In this document: positions 62,101 through 64,000 of the stretch, piece after piece
How the letters are laid out: the number at the start of each line of letters is the position of its first letter
Numbering within the stretch: position 1 is the first letter of the stretch
Source: Panonychus citri
Taxonomy: Eukaryota > Arthropoda > Arachnida > Trombidiformes > Tetranychidae
NCBI RefSeq assembly: GCF_014898815.1
Contig: NW_026515539.1
Coordinates: 3,720,001-3,784,000, forward strand
Length of the DNA: 64,000 nt
Direction of reading: 5' to 3'
Notes under the pieces: generated by a model
Seen by the model: only the letters and a program-made list of their open reading frames with translations
Told to the model about the DNA's origin: nothing
The model's database searches: none
Translations under genes and position numbers: made by a program

Positions 62101-64000
62101 TTATCATCTTCATCTTCTCCCTCATTCCTTAATCCTTCAAATATTCTCACCAAAGATACATGGTTTCGATTAGTTGATGTTCGAAGTGTTTCAACTCAGA
62201 CAACCTTCCAATTTGGTCTAATAAGTCGATCTATTCAGACCAATGTTTCATTTCTCAATCCCTCTTGGAATGATAATGAACCTTTCCATAGATACGATTC
62301 ACCTGAAATCGATAGTGTTCAAAGTAGTTCGATCATTGAATGGGTCAGTAAGACTGGTGGACATCGTCGACGTCCATCAGTTTCAACTTTCCGTGATTCA
62401 ATTGACGATGATTCTTATCTAATGTCAGCTGATTGTCGGTTAACTAATGCAAGTTGGGCCGCTGATAGAGCGACTCAAACAACAACTTCAGAGGGAGAAT
62501 TGTTTTCCGAAGAGTATTTTGATATTGATGATTTAGATGATGATAGTTTGAAATCTGAGTTTGAATCTGTTGGTGAAGATGTTGATTCAGATTCTGATGA
62601 AATGTCATCAAGTGAACTGCAAAGGTATCAAGATTTAATCGCTGCAAATGAAGCCATTGAAACAGGTCTAATGGCTTTGGTAGCCGGAGAATTGGCTCTT
62701 CTAACAACTGAATTGGCTTGTGAGGAGGGAAATGAAAAATCAGAAGAATCAAGCTCAGCTCCTCCCTGTATATTATATAAAGGGAATGATATTCCTTGGC
62801 TTGATGATGATGGCTGGAATAGTGATGAACAAAGATATACATGTAACGGTAAACCTAATAGCCTATCAGTTCACCGAGGTAGTCACTCTCACTCATCTGA
62901 TACTTCAAATGATTGTAAGGATAACAGATTATCTGATGATGAAGGTGAAATTGCAGATAAATCTGATAATCTCAGAGTGATCCAAGATCGACTTGCTAAT
63001 CGTACCTCAAGATCACATTCAAAGCATTCATCATCTAGTGAAGGTTCAGTTGTATCAACAGGCTCACAAACCGATGAACTTGAACTCAGTTCCATGCCAA
63101 AATATCTTGAAACTGATCTTGATGCCGTTGAAATTATCGATGGCAAACTGAGTTTTCCAAAGGTAAAGGTTAAAAAAGTCAAGAAGGTAATTTGCCCTGA
63201 GGAGAAAAAAGTTGACAAAGTGATGGATCAACATGATGAACGTTCAATCATGTCAACTCAAGAATCACTTGAATTTGATTATCAAGATGATGAGGCTGAG
63301 ATGGTTGAGGAAATCAGAGCGATTCTAAATTCTCAGGTTGAACCTGGACTTTTAACTCGATCGAAAGAAAGATCAACCCCGAACAAAAGATCTTCGAGTG
63401 AACTACAGTTCGCTTTTGACGATAGATTTGAACAAACAGAAGCATTCGAGACTTCAGAACTCAGAACTAGAGATTTAGGGGAATGTTTGAGCGAAAGTGA
63501 TAAAATTATCTCGTCAGAATTTGAATATTCTAATTGTCTCGTTGAAACATTGAACAATTCAGAATCTAAGGTTCCTGAGGAAGTCGATAAGCGTGCAAAT
63601 AATGAAGAGATTGAATCTCAGTCTGAATACGAATCTTTATCTGATTATTTTGATGATTCAGTTGAATTAGTTGATGAATATGAAGAAACAGTTGATAAAG
63701 TGATTAAACCTAAATTCAGTGAGATTATGAATTATCCATCATACATAATACCTGAACCTCCAATTGTTTATATTCCTGATGAAAGTCATGAAGATTCAGT
63801 GGATAATGAGCAAGATTATTGTTGGATACTGAGTCAATATGGCTCACCGAAAGTTAAACAAGCCCTCTTTCAAAAAATCAAATCAATTGAATCAAATTCT
63901 GGTGAACATCAAGAAAGTTCATCGAATGAAATAATCGAATCAACTTCGGCTCTACACCCAGAAAATCAGTTCGTTTCAACTGTCGATAAAAGTTCAGTTC
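32018..64000 (+). CDS. Ank2: Ankyrin (Ank2-type), at least 25 coding exons, 3' end beyond window
   Basis: Coding exons: 32018-32149, 32265-32363, 32691-33173, 33655-33753, 33869-33967, 34077-34175, 41200-41595, 41689-41886, 41957-42055, 42635-42931, 43170-43367, 43716-44494, 44576-44739, 44852-45066, 47608-47812, 49819-49915, 49992-50566, 51147-51553, 51630-51732, 51930-52127, 52506-52631, 52994-53260, 55088-55201, 57740-57841, 60533->64000. All phases match and about 3,000 residues are visible. Order: 24 ANK repeats (residues ~8-800), acidic linker, ZU5-N (~900-1060) with the DAR tripeptide at 926-928 whose vertebrate counterpart binds beta-spectrin, ZU5-C, UPA (to ~1370), death domain (~1424-1500), then a Glu/Ser/Thr-rich tail. 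The role is a membrane adaptor tying channels, adhesion molecules and spectrin together. Giant 3' exons in invertebrate ankyrins are known from neuronal isoforms; a neuronal role here is inference. Confidence 0.95.
32265..32363 (+). CDS. Ank2: Ankyrin exon 2: ANK repeat 2
   Basis: Exactly 33 codons between a catcag acceptor and a GTAAGT donor, phase 0-0. One full repeat containing NALHLASKEGH. Confidence 0.93.
32691..33173 (+). CDS. Ank2: Ankyrin exon 3: ANK repeats 3-7
   Basis: 161 codons, phase 0-0. It contains the family-typical NGFTPLYMAAQENH, DGFTPLAVALQQGH, NDTKGKVRLPALHIAA and SGFTPLHIAAHYGN. The GKVRLP short repeat 5 is characteristic of true ankyrins rather than general ANK proteins. 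Confidence 0.95.
33655..33753 (+). CDS. Ank2: Ankyrin exon 4: ANK repeat 8
   Basis: 33 codons, phase 0-0, starting HKITPLHVAAKWG. Strong tttggttacag acceptor and GTAACA donor. Confidence 0.92.
33869..33967 (+). CDS. Ank2: Ankyrin exon 5: ANK repeat 9
   Basis: 33 codons, phase 0-0, starting DGLTPLHCAARSGH. The acceptor accaatag is weak in pyrimidines, but frame and family match are unambiguous. Confidence 0.92.
34077..34175 (+). CDS. Ank2: Ankyrin exon 6: ANK repeat 10
   Basis: 33 codons, phase 0-0, starting NGLAPLHMASQGDH and ending VDDVTV at a GTAAGT donor. The next intron is the longest seen (about 7 kb). Confidence 0.92.
37488..37739 (-). CDS. Possible small secreted or membrane protein (83 aa), unknown
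   Basis: From an internal ATG at 37739 the frame encodes a hydrophobic leader (MNFSLCYFLFYIFVFTYY) followed by about 63 residues with three cysteines and a mixed, protein-like composition (charged DELKVEN, VEVPEKV). The longer version from 37811 uses an upstream start with a basic N-terminus and is less likely. Frame, leader and location on the same strand and about 450 bases downstream of another secreted peptide gene are the only evidence. Confidence 0.28.
   Translation of the reverse strand: MNFSLCYFLFYIFVFTYYHKNLNRKSLMLIICLKYFTDELKVENCSIVFNIELAKLICIIFVEVPEKVFINVYLHQQFRYFTM
38019..38024 (-). terminator. Poly(A) signal AATAAA for the nested secreted peptide gene
   Basis: AATAAA on the minus strand about 140 bases after the stop codon at 38162, at a plausible distance for this small gene. 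Confidence 0.4.
38162..38485 (-). CDS. Tyr/Gly/Trp/His-rich secreted peptide, two exons, nested in ankyrin intron
   Basis: Exon 1 (38474-38485) encodes only Met-Lys-Leu-Lys and ends at a GTAAGT donor. Exon 2 (38410-38162) begins after ...gaaaattaag and continues in phase 0 for 82 codons plus stop; a CTAAC branch-like site lies in the intron. The 86-residue product has a hydrophobic signal peptide ending near GQVMG, then a Lys/Leu/Tyr-rich middle and a C-terminal HWGGHHWGYGGRWYFGG. A four-codon first exon splitting the signal peptide, followed by a Gly/Tyr-rich mature chain, is the usual design of arthropod cuticle-type and other secreted Gly/Tyr-rich proteins. An antimicrobial role is an alternative. 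A TATA-like box lies about 100 bases upstream and AATAAA about 140 bases downstream, so it looks complete. Confidence 0.65.
38587..38594 (-). promoter_or_regulatory. TATA-like box of the nested secreted peptide gene
   Basis: TATAAAAT on the minus strand, 102 bases before the start codon at 38485, leaving room for a leader of about 70 bases. In this AT-rich DNA such words occur by chance, so the position is the main support. Confidence 0.4.
41200..41595 (+). CDS. Ank2: Ankyrin exon 7: ANK repeats 11-14
   Basis: 132 codons (four repeats), phase 0-0. It contains TPLHVAAHCGHVKVAKLLL and PLHIACKKNRIKVVELLL, the latter nearly identical to vertebrate ankyrin-B. Donor GTATGT. Confidence 0.95.
41689..41886 (+). 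CDS. Ank2: Ankyrin exon 8: ANK repeats 15-16
   Basis: 66 codons, phase 0-0, starting EDQTALHIASRLNNTEIVQ. The second repeat contains YTALHIASKEGH. Confidence 0.94.
41957..42055 (+). CDS. Ank2: Ankyrin exon 9: ANK repeat 17
   Basis: 33 codons, phase 0-0, KGFTPLHLAAKYGKITVAG. The upstream intron is only 70 bases. Confidence 0.94.
42635..42931 (+). CDS. Ank2: Ankyrin exon 10: ANK repeats 18-20
   Basis: 99 codons, phase 0-0. It includes NGVTPLHVAAHYDF, NGYTPLHIAAKKKQIEIATT and AGFTPLHLAAQEGHTDMGE. Confidence 0.95.
43170..43367 (+). CDS. Ank2: Ankyrin exon 11: ANK repeats 21-22
   Basis: 66 codons, phase 0-0: LELTPLHLAAQGDRVAVAQ and QGYTPLHVACHNGAVGMIK. Donor GTATAT. Confidence 0.94.
43716..44494 (+). 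CDS. Ank2: Ankyrin exon 12: ANK repeats 23-24, acidic linker, start of ZU5-N
   Basis: Phase 0 in, phase 2 out. Repeats 23-24 (HGYTPLHQAAQQGHTLVIN, LGYTPLAIAQKCNYISVVE) are followed by about 95 Glu/Asp/Thr-rich residues. ZU5-N then begins with 'FLVSFMVDARGGAMRGCRHS'. The DAR tripeptide matches the residues whose change abolishes beta-spectrin binding in vertebrate ankyrins. 'VRVIIPPRKAPMPMRITCRY' is close to ankyrin-B/G. Confidence 0.95.
44576..44739 (+). CDS. Ank2: Ankyrin exon 13: ZU5-N
   Basis: Phase 2 in, phase 1 out. GPVIIEVPHFAAMRGKEREI matches the ZU5-N core (GPVIVEIPHF). The short downstream intron contains a CT tract. Confidence 0.93.
44852..45066 (+). CDS. Ank2: Ankyrin exon 14: ZU5-N end and start of ZU5-C
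   Basis: Phase 1 in, phase 0 out. It contains DFPQYFAIITRIRQ and IGPEGGMVNSTVVPQVQA, the inter-ZU5 junction. It ends KVGLQ at a weak GTAGGA donor, and joining to exon 15 gives the expected KVGLQ-AQPI sequence. Confidence 0.93.
45067..45705 (+). CDS. Ank2: Alternative read-through 3' exon inside ZU5-C (212-codon basic/Ser-rich tail)
   Basis: If the GTAGGA donor of exon 14 is not used, the frame stays open for 212 more codons to TAG at 45705. The tail begins Lys/Arg/Asn/Glu-rich, then has a basic serine segment (RKRKSRLSSFGVGLRN), a Pro/Ser stretch, and a C-terminal basic KKSRKVRNRVERT. Such a long open frame is unlikely by chance in AT-rich intron DNA. It would end the protein within ZU5-C, leaving ANK repeats plus ZU5-N. 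It may instead be an optional exon using a donor near 45634. Confidence 0.45.
   Translation, partial: VGRNKKKRNRNENKNENETDADDENEDSFETKGRKRKSRLSSFGVGLRNRLIRGNKKAKPSTSTPRDDSTPSHPPPSPLPTSHPPNCEPSKESTKMDVKEEDKQIEMISKSVKSTSLSVNHLPSINDDNNNPTSKPLSDIKHSDNVDACTLKTSLEPQSSTSTSAKSHSSGSKKSRKVRNRVERTELTPVSSCFAEFVRVTMPNLDLFARMI
45706..47607 (+). other. Ankyrin intron 14, distal part
   Basis: About 1.9 kb, very AT-rich, with dense TTAATTG/CAATTAA words and no supported feature. Confidence 0.6.
47608..47812 (+). CDS. Ank2: Ankyrin exon 15: ZU5-C core
   Basis: Phase 0 in, phase 1 out. It includes SPIVTVEPRRRKFHKPITLT and the end LRLLCSITG, nearly invariant in ankyrins. Read-through adds only eight codons. 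Confidence 0.95.
47813..49818 (+). other. Ankyrin intron 15
   Basis: About 2 kb, pyrimidine-rich at 47900-48480 with many CTC/TCATC words, AT-rich afterwards. Nothing else seen. Confidence 0.6.
49819..49915 (+). CDS. Ank2: Ankyrin exon 16: ZU5-C/UPA junction
   Basis: Phase 1 in, phase 2 out: GTSKAQWEDVTGSTPLTFVN and CVSFTTTVSAR. Donor GTGAGT. Confidence 0.93.
49992..50566 (+). CDS. Ank2: Ankyrin exon 17: UPA domain
   Basis: Phase 2 in, phase 1 out at an unusual GTGATT donor (CTAG|GTGATT). Content: FWLMDCRQINEATKFATDLY, the UPA core through VLEGKCQYLEFAGNLIP, and KENRLPF-type FRENRLPFLIRVRDSSQEPF. Read-through of the donor gives only Gly-Asp then stop, which would make a form lacking the death domain. 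Confidence 0.92.
51147..51553 (+). CDS. Ank2: Ankyrin exon 18: death domain
   Basis: Phase 1 in, phase 0 out. The death domain spans GQELGKDWIKVASHLDVDP to ALWDIGRKDLVTKFYPEHK and includes the conserved W of helix 1, the LDV turn and the GRKDLV motif of helix 6. The acidic/Ser linker after it begins the C-terminal region. Confidence 0.93.
51630..51732 (+). CDS. Ank2: Ankyrin exon 19: C-terminal region
   Basis: Phase 0 in, phase 1 out. 34 Glu/Asp/Ser/Thr-rich residues from DAESMDDSEGEPG. First of the phase-1-out tail exons. Confidence 0.82.
51930..52127 (+). CDS. Ank2: Ankyrin exon 20: acidic tail cassette
   Basis: 198 bases, phase 1-1. It contains Glu/Arg-rich YLKYLEDEDREDSEERAAF. Read-through gives a short 26-residue tail ending at 52204. 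Confidence 0.8.
52506..52631 (+). CDS. Ank2: Ankyrin exon 21: Thr/Glu-rich tail cassette
   Basis: 126 bases, phase 1-1, between ttgatcag and GTAACA. It encodes TSPESTHETESHIKTEEN and TQVTKTTIIQ. Confidence 0.75.
52994..53260 (+). CDS. Ank2: Ankyrin exon 22: Gln/Ser/Thr-rich tail cassette
   Basis: 267 bases, phase 1-1, between gattggttag and GTAAGT. It has Gln runs (QQRLQKQQQSQPQ) and a Thr run. An internal in-phase donor (CAAG|GTAAAC near 53065) could shorten it. Confidence 0.75.
53261..55087 (+). other. Ankyrin intron 22
   Basis: About 1.8 kb of AT-rich sequence with a CTTT-repeat tract near 54200-54250. No other feature seen. Confidence 0.6.
55088..55201 (+). CDS. Ank2: Ankyrin exon 23: phase 1-1 tail cassette
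   Basis: 114 bases from a cctgatttag acceptor to a GTAAGA donor, phase 1-1. It encodes a helical segment, EEFNLIAETIIRQVYDEVFE, followed by LIRTKKITIDDK. This is the most ordered-looking of the small tail exons. Confidence 0.72.
55646..55731 (+). CDS. Ank2: Candidate alternative terminal exon (28 codons)
   Basis: A very strong acceptor (tttttcctccttcccag) is followed by a frame that, entered in phase 1 like the other tail exons, gives 28 codons and then TAA at 55729-55731. It may be a short alternative ankyrin end. The alternative is a 5' leader exon of the nested frame at 55940. Confidence 0.25.
55940..57202 (+). CDS. Nested 420-aa acidic Ser/Asp-rich protein in ankyrin intron, unrecognised
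   Basis: An intronless ATG-to-TGA frame of 420 codons. Residues 1-25 are basic (Arg/Gly), 25-115 acidic with Ser-Asp-Glu runs, and about 116-150 hold the only ordered-looking block (AKELSLYIQRVLGRPLRAVT, then CFKECEHGG). The rest is acidic with an Asn run near 205-215. An in-frame TAA sits directly before the ATG. It lies between ankyrin exons 23 and 24 on the same strand. It may be an independent nested gene or an alternative ankyrin first or last exon; in-phase-1 acceptor-like sites exist inside its start (for example before 55980). I cannot assign a family. Confidence 0.6.
   Translation: MPRNLFSEGMRRRGIRRGSTGGYRGVEDDLSSASESRNVLSVPVDDYDNSTDCEEIYEDDDGAIGFKRKPRFSFSESEDERDGEYLTDIEYSSDENDDNLKESSSCSQAKVTRRSAKELSLYIQRVLGRPLRAVTCFKECEHGGTVIQTEHPDEDETSEDESSLANEMIDGQENEQESCPDSQVSDIEASDGEDYHGIDLNHDGNPNNNNNNNNGEDDGNVIDSYLQGHFARLSTTDNDARGRSDSEIDESHLPPGIIVSNWGGSSVDNSHPVTEEEILSEREVTSKPSNVIRTKRMGRTRGQFSKQSNYLTASLPTLGQGETDSESESDGRQLIRSSFYQTSSGSSNFRDDDDENSPETHGILSNLPSTDSESFEFEDEDDSVNINPKYSPRNSLTNTANESQSVKIVSQLSINDNMIN
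57740..57841 (+). CDS. Ank2: Ankyrin exon 24: phase 1-1 tail cassette
   Basis: 102 bases between catttacag and GTAAGT, phase 1-1. It encodes EWFETEASGDVVHIIEQ then Thr/Asp-rich sequence. Good splice signals and matching phase are the support. Confidence 0.72.
57842..60532 (+). other. Ankyrin intron 24
   Basis: About 2.7 kb, AT-rich, with no clear gene. It holds a speculative 37-base coding stretch at 58632-58668 (ATG start, phase-1 end, GC-type donor). The frames at 59240-59491 and 60342-60536 are hydrophobic pyrimidine-rich shadows. Confidence 0.5.
60533..64000 (+). CDS. Ank2: Ankyrin exon 25: giant C-terminal exon (partial)
   Basis: At least 1,155 codons open without a stop to the window edge, entered in phase 1 after gatgaaattag. 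It starts DDHEMSYSEKKDYFTKLSN and has DRRAYFEATGGRRSYS near codon 65, a type of segment I associate with giant arthropod ankyrin exons. Most is Ser/Asp/Glu-rich and probably disordered. About codons 420-505 (61,798-62,050) look folded, with alternating helices (EGFDLIGQAIEIALIKI; YYYIGRELIRSLIESSLERV). Four [ST/I]QT motifs lie at 62194, 62233, 62473 and 63064, and a Lys-rich patch (KVKVKKVKKV) near 63160. Giant ankyrin exons in other invertebrates serve axonal and synaptic cytoskeleton isoforms. An in-frame ATG at 60523 could alternatively start a separate transcript. Confidence 0.85.

Noticed and set aside
62444..63557. Minus-strand frames within the giant exon
   Set aside because: Shadows of the strongly coding plus strand, which is open across the whole interval.
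1..64000. CRISPR arrays, operons, ribosome binding sites, bacterial origins
   Set aside because: The window is eukaryotic; the repeats seen are microsatellites, a degenerate tandem array and inverted repeats.
1..64000. tRNA, rRNA or other structured RNA genes
   Set aside because: I looked for cloverleaf A/B boxes and rRNA-like stretches and saw none that I could support by eye.

Overview
This window is nuclear DNA from an AT-rich eukaryote with spliceosomal introns. GT-AG introns, a 24-repeat ankyrin with a giant 3' exon, an animal-type SAGA subunit and an animal-type complex I subunit point to an arthropod. The composition (long AT-rich deserts, abundant TGA/TCA and CT/GA microsatellites) suggests a mite-like chelicerate, but no gene here proves that.

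Layout. (1) About 1-7,200 is an accessory block unlike the rest. It has a minus-strand open frame running off the left edge that resembles the N-terminal part of protein-primed family B DNA polymerases of Polinton/adintovirus-type elements. It also has two overlapping minus-strand frames (one PC4-like), an 11-unit 48-bp tandem array bracketed by a perfect 15-bp inverted repeat, a small basic coiled-coil frame, a signal-peptide/membrane-protein locus, and a frameshifted former gene. I read it as the remnant of a mobile or virus-derived element. (2) About 7,200-29,000 is a gene desert rich in microsatellites. It holds one composition island near 13.2-13.8 kb and two short ATG-plus-splice-donor exons (24.9 and 26.1 kb) that could be alternative first exons of the ankyrin gene. 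(3) 29,869-31,404 holds two compact housekeeping genes in convergent orientation: Sgf11 (SAGA deubiquitinase module; 3 exons) and NDUFA6 (complex I LYR subunit; minus strand). A 164-bp MITE-like inverted-repeat unit lies just upstream. (4) 32,018 to beyond 64,000 is one ankyrin gene of the Ank2 type on the plus strand. I could place 25 coding exons: 24 ANK repeats, ZU5-N (with the spectrin-binding DAR tripeptide), ZU5-C, UPA, death domain, a series of small acidic C-terminal exons, and a giant exon still open at the window edge.

Inside ankyrin introns are a two-exon Tyr/Gly/Trp-rich secreted peptide gene on the minus strand (38.2-38.5 kb), a possible second small secreted protein (37.5 kb), and a 420-codon acidic plus-strand open frame (55.9-57.2 kb).

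How it works together: Sgf11 and NDUFA6 are general housekeeping genes. The ankyrin gene would make an adaptor linking membrane proteins to spectrin. All exon junctions from 51,732 to the giant exon are in phase 1, so any subset of the tail exons can be included or skipped without changing frame. Read-through frames at several donors suggest further short isoforms. All exon calls come from reading splice signals and protein families by eye; no alignment or transcript data were available.
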